The notes below the pieces were generated by a model, which saw only the letters and a list, made by a program, of their open reading frames with translations, made no database searches and had not been told where the DNA came from. A stretch of DNA of 64,000 nucleotides. Source: JBECKS01 sp964557005. Lineage in GTDB: Bacteria; Pseudomonadota; Gammaproteobacteria; Pseudomonadales; JBECKS01. This document shows, piece after piece, positions 20,119-28,665 of this stretch. The first letter of the stretch is position 1; each line of letters opens with the position of its first letter. The position numbers and the translations under genes are program-made. The stretch is taken from NCBI GenBank assembly GCA_964557005.1, contig CAZKYI010000001.1:448372-512371 (forward strand). The letters run 5' to 3'.

Positions 20119-20852
20119 GACTTTATGGCAATGAATGAGCAGAAGTTAAAGCATTGGAACCATAAACTTGCTTGTGAAAAACCTGCCAGTTTTAATCGTT
20201 GCAGATGTTCCGCTTCGCTGTCTCTAATCAAAACATTTTCCAGTGCAGAACGCTTCTGGCTGATTTCAAGTTCGCTGTAACCATTGGCTCGTTTGAAATC
20301 GTGGTGTAGCTCGGACAATAAAATATCCTTTTGATTATCGAAAGAAATTTTCTCGGAAAGAATGAGAATGCCGCCAGAATGCAAACCTTTGAAGATGTTG
20401 TTAATCAGGGTTTGTCTGGATGCGGGTTGAATAAATTGCAGGGTGAAATTCAGATTGATGATGGAAGCATTTTCATAAACCTGTGTTTCAACATCTTCGC
20501 AACGCAACTGATAATTTTGTTCCAGTTGATTATCTTTGATGAATTGTGCGAGATGGATTTCTGCTTGCTCTATCATGGCTGTGGAGTTGTCGATGCCAAT
20601 GAGCGTGATTTGTTTTCCCTGAATGTGTGGCAACATGCTGATACAACTTGCACCGAGTGAACAGCCAAGATCATAAATACGGGTGTTCTGTTGAGCATAG
20701 CGCTTGCTGACTATGCCAATCATTTCCTGAATCAGCGCATAACCTGGCACCGAGCGTTTAAGCATGTCAGGAAACACCGCTGCAACAGTTTCATCGAAAC
20801 GAAAAGGCGCGATTTCCTCAAGACTGCGTGTGTAAATCTGGTCTTTTTGCAT
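20115..20852 (-). CDS. cmoA: carboxy-S-adenosyl-L-methionine synthase CmoA
   Basis: 245 residues. CmoA converts SAM and prephenate to carboxy-SAM, the donor used by CmoB. The SAM-binding core is YDLGCSLGASCISMLPH with IGIDNSTAMIEQA, and FDETVAAVFPDMLKRSVPGY is the usual N-terminal region. The pair cmoA-cmoB is translationally coupled. It begins 2 bases after the stop of the upstream DUF3108 gene, so purM, purN, DUF3108, cmoA, cmoB and rluA may form one transcript. Confidence 0.96.
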   Translation of the reverse strand: MQKDQIYTRSLEEIAPFRFDETVAAVFPDMLKRSVPGYALIQEMIGIVSKRYAQQNTRIYDLGCSLGASCISMLPHIQGKQITLIGIDNSTAMIEQAEIHLAQFIKDNQLEQNYQLRCEDVETQVYENASIINLNFTLQFIQPASRQTLINNIFKGLHSGGILILSEKISFDNQKDILLSELHHDFKRANGYSELEISQKRSALENVLIRDSEAEHLQRLKLAGFSQASLWFQCFNFCSFIAIKS

Positions 20853-20854
20853 AA

Positions 20855-21601
20855 TCAGGGGTTGAGTTTGAGAATGTCCAGGCTATAGCTGTCATCTTTA
20901 TCGTGCTGGGTAAATTTCACCAGCAGAAAATCATGTGCTTGTGAAAACCAGATATGGCTTTGCTCTTGTTCTTTTTGCGAGGAACGAATGCGTTCGAGTT
21001 TAACGCTTTGAATTTCCCCAAGTCTGGTTTTGAGTTTTTCAAAAGCTACTACTTCAAATTGATAAGGTTTGCTTCTACCTTTGGTTCTGACGCTGTAGGA
21101 AAAATTATCGCCTATGTTTAATTTTTCGGCATTTTTCAATTCGCAACGTAAAGCTTCCTGATAACTCAGTTCATCATAGAATACTTCCTCAATGGGAAAG
21201 CTGTTTGATTGTTCATCTTTCACTTCATAAAAGGCTTGTTTGTTGTAATCAAAATTCAGGCTGTATCTTTTTCTCTTGCCAAGTACCGTATGTTTGTAAT
21301 CGTAGTGGTGTGATTTGACCAAACATGAGTTGTTTTCAAAACTGAACACGGATTGTTGTTCTATGCTGGCGAGCATCACCGATGCTTTTTGAGAGATGCT
21401 GGCATTGAGTTTATCAACACTGAAAACGCGATTGGCTTTTGCACTGACTTTGTATTTGCTCGATTTGATTTGATATTCCGCCTGATAGGCTTGAGGCAGA
21501 TGAATTATGCGAGCTGGTTTTGTTTCATTTGTATTTGCAAAAGCGATAGCACTGAAACCAATCACACTCATCAAAGCAAGGATTGTTTTATTGTTTAACA
21601 T
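20855..21601 (-). CDS. DUF3108 domain exported protein (second copy)
   Basis: About 248 residues: a signal peptide (MLNNKTILALMSVIGFSAIAFA) and then a DUF3108-type beta-rich domain beginning YQAEYQIKSSKYKVSAKANR and ending with SHIWFSQAHDFLLVKF. It follows purN, overlapping it by 14 bases, which is a frequent location for this family in Pseudomonas-type genomes. ATG at 21601 is chosen for the signal peptide; the in-frame start at 21616 lies further into purN. Function unknown; it is distantly similar to the DUF3108 gene at 5913. Confidence 0.75.
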   Translation of the reverse strand: MLNNKTILALMSVIGFSAIAFANTNETKPARIIHLPQAYQAEYQIKSSKYKVSAKANRVFSVDKLNASISQKASVMLASIEQQSVFSFENNSCLVKSHHYDYKHTVLGKRKRYSLNFDYNKQAFYEVKDEQSNSFPIEEVFYDELSYQEALRCELKNAEKLNIGDNFSYSVRTKGRSKPYQFEVVAFEKLKTRLGEIQSVKLERIRSSQKEQEQSHIWFSQAHDFLLVKFTQHDKDDSYSLDILKLNP

Positions 21602-22226
21602 GCGCTTTCTCCACATCTGTCAGCAACTCACCATTCTGAAATTTTACCTTGCCTTGTGCAATCCACTGGATAACTTCAGGAAAGAGTTGATGCTCCAGAA
21701 CCTGTACTTTTTTTTTCAGACTGTGTTCCGTATCACAGGGTTCAATGGCGCAGCTTGCCTGTGCAATGATGGGGCCGCCATCCAGCTCTTTGGTCACAAA
21801 ATGCACACTGCACCCATGAAATTGTTCACCCGCTTCAAGCGCACGACGATGTGTATCCAGCCCTTTAAATTTTGGTAGCAAAGACGGATGAATGTTAATC
21901 AGCTTGCCTTGAAAATCATCTACAAAGTTTTCGCTGAGAATGCGCATATAGCCTGCAAGCACAACAAGGTCTATATCAAATGTGCGAAGATGTTTGCTTA
22001 AATGGCTGTCAAACTCTGCGCGTGAATTAAAGTTTGCAGGTGCGAAGTGAAAGGTATGAATGTGATGTTGGTGGGCAATTTCAAGCCCGCCTGCATTTGC
22101 CTTGTCACTGCCTACGGCAATGATGTGTGCATTGAGCTGGCCATTTTCAATGCTGTGAATAATTGCCTGAAGGTTGGAGCCTGTACCCGAAAGTAAAACA
22201 GCCAGTCGCAGGGGTTTGGAGGGCAT
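21588..22226 (-). CDS. purN: phosphoribosylglycinamide formyltransferase PurN
   Basis: About 212 residues. It formylates GAR with 10-formyl-tetrahydrofolate in purine synthesis. The N terminus LRLAVLLSGTGSNLQAII and the catalytic stretch INIHPSLLPKFKGLDTHRRA (with the essential His) followed by HGCSVHFVTKELDGGPII (with Asp) are unmistakable. An in-frame start at 22301 would add residues lying inside purM; ATG at 22226, 10 bases after purM, fits the family start. Operon purM-purN is the classic arrangement. Confidence 0.96.
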   Translation of the reverse strand: MPSKPLRLAVLLSGTGSNLQAIIHSIENGQLNAHIIAVGSDKANAGGLEIAHQHHIHTFHFAPANFNSRAEFDSHLSKHLRTFDIDLVVLAGYMRILSENFVDDFQGKLINIHPSLLPKFKGLDTHRRALEAGEQFHGCSVHFVTKELDGGPIIAQASCAIEPCDTEHSLKKKVQVLEHQLFPEVIQWIAQGKVKFQNGELLTDVEKAHVKQ

Positions 22227-22236
22227 GGCTTGAAAA

Positions 22237-23283
22237 TCAGAAGGACATATTGAGATAACAAACACGTTCACCCGAAGTGGTGGCGGTTTTGATTTCTCCA
22301 ATCACCTGGGCACTTTCGCCAGCTTCGGAAAAATGTGCGAGTGTTTTATCACAATCGTTGGCATCTACCACTACAATCATGCCAATGCCACAGTTGAAAG
22401 TGAGCAGCATGTCTTCAGCACTCACGTTGCCAAGTTTTTGCAACCATACAAAACATTCGGGGAGTTGCCACGCCGCCACGTTAATTTCGGCAATGCAGTT
22501 TTCAGGTAATACGCGCGGCAGATTTTCAGTAATGCCACCACCAGTGATGTGTGCCAGTGCATGAATGTCGATGGTTTCGAGTGCTGCTAACACTGGCTTC
22601 ACGTAGATTTTTGTGGGTGCCAATAAGCTGGCCATGAGCGTTTGATTATTTTTTGCCGAAGGGTCACGTTCGAGTATTTTGCGAATCAGCGAGAAGCCAT
22701 TGGAGTGTGGGCCAGAGGAAGCCAGCCCGATAATCTTGTCTCCAGCTTTGACCTTGCTGCCATCAATGATGGCATCGCGTTCCACCACGCCGACGCAGAA
22801 TCCGGCCAAATCGTAGTCTTCACCCTGATACATGCCAGGCATTTCAGCAGTTTCTCCGCCAATCAGGGCGCAGTTTGCCTGCTTGCAACCTTCACCAATG
22901 CCTTGCACGACTTCGGCAGCCATATCGACATTGAGTTTGCCAGTTGCGTAATAATCGAGGAAAAACAGGGGTTCGGCACCGCTAACAATCAAATCATTCA
23001 CACACATGGCAACCAGATCAATGCCGATGCTGTCGTGCTTGTTAAGTGTCATTGCCAGTTTGAGTTTGGTGCCGACACCATCGGTGCCAGATACCAGAAC
23101 CGGATTTTTATATTTTTGAGGCAGGCTGCATAAGGCACCGAATCCGCCCAAACCGCCAATGACTTCAGGGCGTTGGGTGGCCTTGCTCACCGATTTAATG
23201 CGTTCAACCAGCGCATTACCAGCAGCAATATCAACGCCTGCATCTTTGTAGCTCAGTGGAGAAGTTTGGTCTTGGGTAGTCAT
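22237..23283 (-). CDS. purM: phosphoribosylformylglycinamidine cyclo-ligase PurM
   Basis: 348 residues, the family's length. It closes the imidazole ring to form AIR using ATP. Recognisable segments are SYKDAGVDIAAGNALVERIK at the start, SGTDGVGTKLKLAM, GGETAEMPGMY, SSGPHSNGFSLIRKI and HITGGGITENLPRVLP. It is the first gene of the minus-strand purine operon and is divergent from the DUF2066 gene across 161 bases, in which I could not identify a clear PurR-type operator. Confidence 0.97.
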   Translation of the reverse strand: MTTQDQTSPLSYKDAGVDIAAGNALVERIKSVSKATQRPEVIGGLGGFGALCSLPQKYKNPVLVSGTDGVGTKLKLAMTLNKHDSIGIDLVAMCVNDLIVSGAEPLFFLDYYATGKLNVDMAAEVVQGIGEGCKQANCALIGGETAEMPGMYQGEDYDLAGFCVGVVERDAIIDGSKVKAGDKIIGLASSGPHSNGFSLIRKILERDPSAKNNQTLMASLLAPTKIYVKPVLAALETIDIHALAHITGGGITENLPRVLPENCIAEINVAAWQLPECFVWLQKLGNVSAEDMLLTFNCGIGMIVVVDANDCDKTLAHFSEAGESAQVIGEIKTATTSGERVCYLNMSF

Positions 23284-23444
23284 GGGATAAGGCGCTCAGG
23301 CTTGGGCTGGAAATGCGCGATTTTACCTGATGGGCTGCACTTCTTAAATGCTTTTTACGGGCTTGCCTGAACGGCTATGTGCTTGATTCACAGAAATAAA
23401 ATCCGTATGGTGCGCTGCATGATTCAAGCAAGCGGAGTTCAGGT

Positions 23445-24689
23445 TTGACTTCTTTTTCAAGGCCAATTTTTTCTATTTTTTTGCTTGCCTGGCCTGCCGC
23501 ACTGATTTTCTTTTTTACTGTTGTTTTTTCTCTTTTTTCTGAGCCGAGTATCGCACTTGAGCCTGAACAGGCAGGCACGGTGCAGATTGCTGTGAAAGAT
23601 GAAAGTAATGAAGAGCGTTGGCGTGCCAATTATCTTGGTTTGAAGGAAGTGATGTTAAAGCTGAATGGCAAGCCTGAGCTTTTAAACAGTGAACAAGCCG
23701 AGCGCATTCTCAAACAAAATTCCCGCTACTTGCTGCAATTCAGTTACGACACTTTGAACAGAAATCAAAATCCGCTTTTTTTTGAAGAACTGGATTTGGG
23801 CGAAGGTGTTGATACCAGTGCTATCGAAAGCATCAAAGTGTTAAAACAGATTTTTGATGTGCAGCTGCTCATTAAGCATATGCAAGATGAAGGTATGCCG
23901 GTGTGGGGTTTGCGCCGCCCTGAAATCATGTTCTGGTGGGTGAGCGAAGAACAGGGACAAAGACAGGTGGTATCGGATTTGGCCGAGCTTGAATGGGAAG
24001 CGCGTTTTAATCAGAAAAGCCTGCGATTTTTTGCTGATAAACGGGGTTTGCCGCTGCGTTTACCTTTAATGGATTTGCAAGATCAGAATGCGATTCGTGT
24101 GAGTGATATTTGGGGTGGTTATCTGGAAGCACTTGAGCAGGCGAGTAGCCGTTACAAGCTCGACATCTGGGTGGTGGGAAAAAATTATTACAGCGAGGGA
24201 GAGTGGCAAGCAAACTGGAGTGTGCATTTATTTGGTCAGCAACGCGCATTCAAGGCGAGCAGCCATGATTTGAGAGCCTTGCAAAAACGGGTGGTGAATC
24301 ACTTGAGTGAATTGATGGCGCAGGAGTTTTCTGTGAGCGCAGGCCGCTCAAAAAGTGATGTGCTGCTTGAGGTGCGTGGTGTCAATTCCATTCAAAAGTT
24401 CAATGCGCTGCAATCTTATCTGAAAGAGATTTTTTTGATTGAACGTGTGCAACTGCTTTCTGTAAAAGCGGATCAGGCGCGCTTCAAACTGGTTTTAAAA
24501 GAAGAGCAAGATAAATTGGAAAGATTGTTTCATCTGAACAAGCGACTGGCTCCGCTCACGCTCAACACACAAACAAAACCAGCTTTTGCCACACCCGTTT
24601 CAGAGCAAACTGAGCCAGTGATTGAAGATGTCAGTCAAGATGCACCTGCACAGGAAAGTTTGCCTGTGTTGCGCTATGAATGGCTGTAG
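23445..24689 (+). CDS. DUF2066 domain protein, membrane-anchored
   Basis: About 414 residues. A hydrophobic segment near residues 10-35 would export or anchor the protein; the rest has DUF2066 features, including ANYLGLKEVMLKLNGKPEL and a later repeat-like half from about residue 200. The start is a TTG with a well-spaced GGAG at 23434-23437; no suitable ATG lies nearby. The family is typical of gammaproteobacteria and is usually found between purM and hda, as here. Its function is unknown, and the Gln/Glu-rich C terminus is probably disordered. Confidence 0.75.
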   Translation: MTSFSRPIFSIFLLAWPAALIFFFTVVFSLFSEPSIALEPEQAGTVQIAVKDESNEERWRANYLGLKEVMLKLNGKPELLNSEQAERILKQNSRYLLQFSYDTLNRNQNPLFFEELDLGEGVDTSAIESIKVLKQIFDVQLLIKHMQDEGMPVWGLRRPEIMFWWVSEEQGQRQVVSDLAELEWEARFNQKSLRFFADKRGLPLRLPLMDLQDQNAIRVSDIWGGYLEALEQASSRYKLDIWVVGKNYYSEGEWQANWSVHLFGQQRAFKASSHDLRALQKRVVNHLSELMAQEFSVSAGRSKSDVLLEVRGVNSIQKFNALQSYLKEIFLIERVQLLSVKADQARFKLVLKEEQDKLERLFHLNKRLAPLTLNTQTKPAFATPVSEQTEPVIEDVSQDAPAQESLPVLRYEWL

Positions 24690-24706
24690 TGTGACTGGCA
24701 ATCGTG

Positions 24707-25405
24707 ATGCAAGAACAACTGCTGCTGGATATTCGTTTTAAGCTGGAACAAAGCTTCGATACTTTTGTTGCAGGCGAAAACACTTTTTTACTTGAGCAAC
24801 TGGCACAGCTTCAACACATTCACCCGGGTATTTTGTTGTGGGGCGCTCAGGGTAACGGCAAAAGCCATTTGTTAAATGCAGCTGCGATGGCATTTCAGCG
24901 CAACTTTCCTGAATCGGGTATTGCTTTCATACCGTTTCATTTGCAAGCGACACAGGATTTTCCAGTGGACATCGTGCAGGGTTTGGAGCGATGTCGTTTG
25001 ATTTGTCTTGATAATATCGATGGCGTATTCGGTGACTCAAAGTGGGAAAATGCCTTGTTTCATTTATTTAATCGAAGCGTCGATAGCGGCACCTGTTTAT
25101 TGGTGAGTATGCGTGAGCCGCTTAACGCGCAAGCGATTGTGCTGCCTGATTTGCGTTCCAGATTAGGCAATTTAATGAACTTTGAGCTGAAGCCTTTGTC
25201 GGGTGATGATGCGGTAAAACGCATTCAGTTATTGGCTCGGCAGCGAGGTATCAAGCTGGAAGGCGAAGTGCTAAATTACATTGCCAACAGGGGGCCAAGG
25301 GATATATCGGCTTTAAATCACCTGCTTGATACGCTCGACAAGGAAAGTCTCAAAGCAAAGCGCAGCATTACAGTGCCTTTTTTAAAGCAATTCGTAGAAT
25401 GGTGA
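24707..25405 (+). CDS. hda: DnaA regulatory inactivator Hda
   Basis: About 232 residues, a DnaA-like AAA+ protein without the DNA-binding domain. The N-terminal QLLLDIRF is a beta-clamp-binding motif, followed by Walker A GAQGNGKSH and a Walker B-like LICLDNID. Hda with the sliding clamp stimulates hydrolysis of DnaA-bound ATP to prevent re-initiation. The ATG at 24707 is chosen over GTG one codon earlier. Neighbouring DUF2066 upstream and DUF2505 downstream by 4 bases. Confidence 0.92.
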   Translation: MQEQLLLDIRFKLEQSFDTFVAGENTFLLEQLAQLQHIHPGILLWGAQGNGKSHLLNAAAMAFQRNFPESGIAFIPFHLQATQDFPVDIVQGLERCRLICLDNIDGVFGDSKWENALFHLFNRSVDSGTCLLVSMREPLNAQAIVLPDLRSRLGNLMNFELKPLSGDDAVKRIQLLARQRGIKLEGEVLNYIANRGPRDISALNHLLDTLDKESLKAKRSITVPFLKQFVEW

Positions 25406-25409
25406 AGCG

Positions 25410-25883
25410 ATGACAATCACATATCAATTCAGGGAAAACGTGGAATCGGTTTATATCAATCTCACCGATCCCGATTTCCTCAAGGCACGCTGTGAAGCGC
25501 TGGGTGAAATTAAAATCAAATGCGACGTCAGTGAACACAATGGAGTCAAGACGGTTGTGCTTGACCGCACCATCAAAAGAAATTTACCCAAAATTCTCGA
25601 AAAAATGTTCAATCCCGAGAACAGAACGGTTATGACTGAGCACTGGCAGAAAAAAGGCGAAGCGTATGTTGGTGACTATGAAATTGAAGTGATTGGCCAA
25701 CCTGTGACCTTGTTTGCCGATTTCAAGCTGGAAGCACGCGGTGAAGGTTCGGTGTATACCATCAATCATGGTTGCAAGGCGCGCGTTCCCATAGTCGGCA
25801 AACATATAGAAAAATTTGTGCTTGGCCAGATTGAAGATGGATTCAGAAAAGAAATGAATGTACTTGCAGAAGCCTTTGAATAA
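25410..25883 (+). CDS. DUF2505 family protein (SRPBCC-like)
   Basis: 157 residues with the pattern of DUF2505 proteins: an N-terminal strand-helix region (FRENVESVYINLTDPDFLKARCEALG), a middle beta region, VYTINHGCKARVPIVGKHIE and a C-terminal amphipathic helix ending LAEAF. The fold is expected to be a START/SRPBCC helix-grip for hydrophobic ligands. No signal peptide is seen. It sits between hda and ccmA; no link to either pathway can be shown. Confidence 0.7.
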   Translation: MTITYQFRENVESVYINLTDPDFLKARCEALGEIKIKCDVSEHNGVKTVVLDRTIKRNLPKILEKMFNPENRTVMTEHWQKKGEAYVGDYEIEVIGQPVTLFADFKLEARGEGSVYTINHGCKARVPIVGKHIEKFVLGQIEDGFRKEMNVLAEAFE

Positions 25884-25903
25884 CGAGCTTGACGAGAAAG
25901 TGA

Positions 25904-26551
25904 ATGCTTGAGGTTAAGGAGATTACAGTAGAACGAGGCGGGCGTTTGCTGTTTGAAGATTTGAGCTTCCTGCTCAAGCAAGGTGAGGCCTTACACATTT
26001 GTGGTGTGAATGGTTCAGGAAAAAGTTCGCTCATCAAGGTGCTCACAGGTTTGGCTTTCCCTCTAAAGGGAAGCGTAAATTGGCAAGGGGAAAAAATTGA
26101 ATACGTCAGGGAAGCCTATTGCAGCAAGATGCTTTTTATAGGGCATAAAGCAGGCATCAATCGTTCGATGACTGCTGAGCAGAATCTGGATTGGTATTGT
26201 GCGCTGCATGGCTTTTCTGAAACAGCACAGCACAAAAAAATAGCGGCGTTCAAATATTTTGGTCTTTATGGTTTTGAAGATATTGCCTCAGGCAAACTGT
26301 CGGCAGGTCAACAGCGCAGAATAGTCTTATGCAGATTGATGTTAGATAAAAAACCATTATGGATTCTCGATGAGCCTCTGGTTTCGCTCGATGCTGCGGG
26401 TGTGTCCGCATTGGAAAGCTTGATGCAAACCCATCTGGATAACGGTGGAATGATTGTTTTTACCAGTCATCAGGCTTTGAATCTTGACGCAAGCTGCGTG
26501 AAGCAGGTGCATCTTGTGTGCTCTGATTTACAGAGCGAGCGAGGTGCGTGA
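25904..26551 (+). CDS. ccmA: heme exporter ATP-binding protein CcmA
   Basis: 215 residues, an ABC ATPase of cytochrome c maturation. Walker A is GVNGSGKSSL, the signature LSAGQQRRIVLCRLM, Walker B PLWILDEPLVSLDAAG. With CcmB, C and D it releases heme-loaded CcmE in the inner membrane. It is the first gene of ccmABCDE; its stop overlaps the start of ccmB. Confidence 0.95.
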   Translation: MLEVKEITVERGGRLLFEDLSFLLKQGEALHICGVNGSGKSSLIKVLTGLAFPLKGSVNWQGEKIEYVREAYCSKMLFIGHKAGINRSMTAEQNLDWYCALHGFSETAQHKKIAAFKYFGLYGFEDIASGKLSAGQQRRIVLCRLMLDKKPLWILDEPLVSLDAAGVSALESLMQTHLDNGGMIVFTSHQALNLDASCVKQVHLVCSDLQSERGA

Positions 26552-27228
26552 TGGCATTTCAGGTATTCAAAGCGCAATTATATCGTGATGTGCATTTGGC
26601 ATTTTTCAAAAAGCAGGAATGGTTAAATCCGCTGATTTTTCTGGTACTGGTTCAGAGTTTATTTCCTTTGGCGATGGGTGCCGAGCGTCAGTTGTTATTG
26701 GAAGCTGCGCCCGCGATTATCTGGGTGACGGCCTTGCTTTCTACGCTGGTTTCTCTGGATAGTTTGTTTCGTGAAGATTTTGAAGATGGCACTCTGGAAC
26801 AAATGATGCTGACTGGCACGCCTTTTTATTTTTTCAGTTTGGCCAAATTATTCAGCCATTGGCTGGTGGCAGGTTTGCCGCTGGTGCTACTGTGCCCGAT
26901 TCTGGCCTTGGGTTTTTATGTAGAAAAAACTCATCTGGGCATCATTGCGTTGAGTTTGTTTCTGGCAACGCCAGTGTTGTGTTGCATCAGTGCTCTGGCA
27001 AAAGCACTCACCTTGAATAGCAGGCAAGGTGGTGTGTTACTCAGTTTGATGATTTTGCCGTTATATGTGCCTGTACTGGTGTTTGGTAGCGGGGTGATTA
27101 GCCAAAGTGTCGCGGGTGAAAGCCCCTTGGCGGCTTTGTATATGCTCGCTGCATTGTTTGTGTTTGCTGTGGCGGTTAGCCCATTTGTATTAAGCGCAGC
27201 ATTGAAGCTTGCGATTGCGGATAGCTAG
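26551..27228 (+). CDS. ccmB: heme exporter permease CcmB
   Basis: About 225 residues with six predicted membrane helices. The family segment LLFREDFEDGTLEQMMLTG appears here as SLFREDFEDGTLEQMML, and LILPLYVPVLVFGSG is the usual late helix. It partners CcmA in the ABC complex. The stop of ccmA and this ATG share bases (TGATG), giving translational coupling. Another possible start is the GTG one codon upstream. Confidence 0.95.
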   Translation: MAFQVFKAQLYRDVHLAFFKKQEWLNPLIFLVLVQSLFPLAMGAERQLLLEAAPAIIWVTALLSTLVSLDSLFREDFEDGTLEQMMLTGTPFYFFSLAKLFSHWLVAGLPLVLLCPILALGFYVEKTHLGIIALSLFLATPVLCCISALAKALTLNSRQGGVLLSLMILPLYVPVLVFGSGVISQSVAGESPLAALYMLAALFVFAVAVSPFVLSAALKLAIADS

Positions 27229-27239
27229 AGGGTATTTCA

Positions 27240-27995
27240 ATGTGGAATAGGTTAGTGCAGTTGTACCATCAATCAGGATCGCCCAGGCATTTTTATCGCT
27301 TGTCGGGCTATTGGATTGTACCCTTGGTTTTGCTCAGTGTGCTGCTGTTTGCTTTGGGTTTATCAGGGGGCTTGTTGTTAGCGCCGCAAGATTATCAGCA
27401 GGGCAATGTTTTCAGAGTGATTTATGTGCATGTGCCTGCGGCAATTTTGGCTCAATCGATTTACATGCTGATTGCCGCGTGTGGCCTGATTAGTCTGGTC
27501 TGGCGCATGAAAATGGCTGCGATGGTTGCACGGGCAAGTATGTTGTCAGGGCTTTCCTTTGCTGCACTGACGTTGTTAACGGGCATGATTTGGGGGCGAC
27601 CGACCTGGGGAACCTGGTGGTTATGGGGTGATGCACGTTTGATGTCCTCCCTGTTTCTGTTGTTTCTTTATCTTGGCCTGATTGCCTTGCGTGAATCCTT
27701 TGAAGATGAACAGGCAGGTATCCGTGCAGCTTCATTTCTTGCGATTATTGGTTTGATTAACATTCCAGTAATCAAGTATTCGGTGTATTGGTGGAACAGT
27801 TTGCATCAGCCAGCCACCTTGAAGCTCACAGAAAAACCTGCCATGCAAATGGAAATGCTGTGGCCATTGCTGGTGATGATTGCGGCATTTTATTGTTTTT
27901 TTGCGCTGATGCTGATTCTGCGAGTGAGAAATGAAATTTTACATTCCGAACAAAAAAGCAAATGGGTGCAGCAATTACTGCTCAAGGAGGAATAA
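27240..27995 (+). CDS. ccmC: heme-handling protein CcmC
   Basis: 251 residues with six membrane helices. CcmC holds heme through two periplasmic histidines (here VIYVHVPAAI and SLHQPATLK) and a Trp-rich loop, and hands it to CcmE. The Trp-rich motif reads WGRPTWGTWWLWGDARLMSS, with a Gly between the last Trp and Asp where I expect the standard W-D-A-R-L order. Downstream of ccmB by 11 bases, ahead of ccmD by 2. Confidence 0.93.
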   Translation: MWNRLVQLYHQSGSPRHFYRLSGYWIVPLVLLSVLLFALGLSGGLLLAPQDYQQGNVFRVIYVHVPAAILAQSIYMLIAACGLISLVWRMKMAAMVARASMLSGLSFAALTLLTGMIWGRPTWGTWWLWGDARLMSSLFLLFLYLGLIALRESFEDEQAGIRAASFLAIIGLINIPVIKYSVYWWNSLHQPATLKLTEKPAMQMEMLWPLLVMIAAFYCFFALMLILRVRNEILHSEQKSKWVQQLLLKEE

Positions 27996-27997
27996 AT

Positions 27998-28216
27998 ATG
28001 CAACTGCAATTTGAGAGTGTGCAAGCGTTTTTACAGATGGGAAATCACGGCACCTATGTATGGTTATGTTTTGGCCTTACGGCATTCGTGTTAGCACTGA
28101 ATGTATGGCTGACCATTTCCAGAAAAAAAAGCATCACTCAGGAGATCATCAAACAGCAAGCACGAAACAAAAAGCAAACACTCAATTATTCGACTGAAGA
28201 GAAACCCGCACCATGA
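27998..28216 (+). CDS. ccmD: heme exporter protein CcmD
   Basis: A 72-residue protein with one membrane helix (YVWLCFGLTAFVLALNVWLT) and a basic C-terminal tail, the usual look of CcmD, which stabilises the CcmABC-CcmE complex. The ATG at 27998 has an AAGGAGG site 7 bases upstream; a longer frame starting inside ccmC is not needed. Its stop overlaps the ccmE start (ATGA). Confidence 0.88.
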   Translation: MQLQFESVQAFLQMGNHGTYVWLCFGLTAFVLALNVWLTISRKKSITQEIIKQQARNKKQTLNYSTEEKPAP

Positions 28217-28665
28217 ACCCGAAAAGAAAACAACGCCTGATCATGATTCTGGTGATATTTGCGGGCGCAGCGCTGGCATCAGCCTTTGTGCTGATGGCAC
28301 TTAATGAAAACATGAATGCTTTTTACACGCCTGAAGATATACATGAAGGCAAGGCAAATCCTGATAGAACCATTCGTGTGGGTGGCTTGGTGATTGAAGG
28401 CAGTGTGCAAAGAGAACAAGGTGAACTTGCAGTACGTTTTATGATTACCGATACCCGTGCAAGTATTCCCGTTGAGTTTGAAGGCATTCTTCCTGATTTA
28501 TTTCGTGAAGGGCAAGGCATTATCGCGATTGGAAAACTCGCCAATGCTGGAACTGAAAATGTTTTTGTTAAAGCCGATGAAGTGCTGGCAAAGCATGATG
28601 AAAACTATATGTCCCCCGAATTAAAAGCGGCTATGGAAGCGAAGGGTGTGCATGTTATTGAGTAG
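28213..28665 (+). CDS. ccmE: periplasmic heme chaperone CcmE
   Basis: 150 residues with an N-terminal membrane anchor (about 9-29) and an OB-fold domain. The heme-binding histidine is in VLAKHDENYMSP (His128), with the trailing Tyr131 conserved. CcmE receives heme from CcmC and passes it to the CcmF/H lyase. The downstream ccmF, ccmG and ccmH genes usual in this operon are absent: the next gene is a convergent peptidase overlapping by 11 bases. Confidence 0.95.
   Translation: MNPKRKQRLIMILVIFAGAALASAFVLMALNENMNAFYTPEDIHEGKANPDRTIRVGGLVIEGSVQREQGELAVRFMITDTRASIPVEFEGILPDLFREGQGIIAIGKLANAGTENVFVKADEVLAKHDENYMSPELKAAMEAKGVHVIE

Noticed and set aside
22642..23133. Plus-strand frame inside purM
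   Set aside because: Antisense shadow; purM has complete family motifs over the same DNA.
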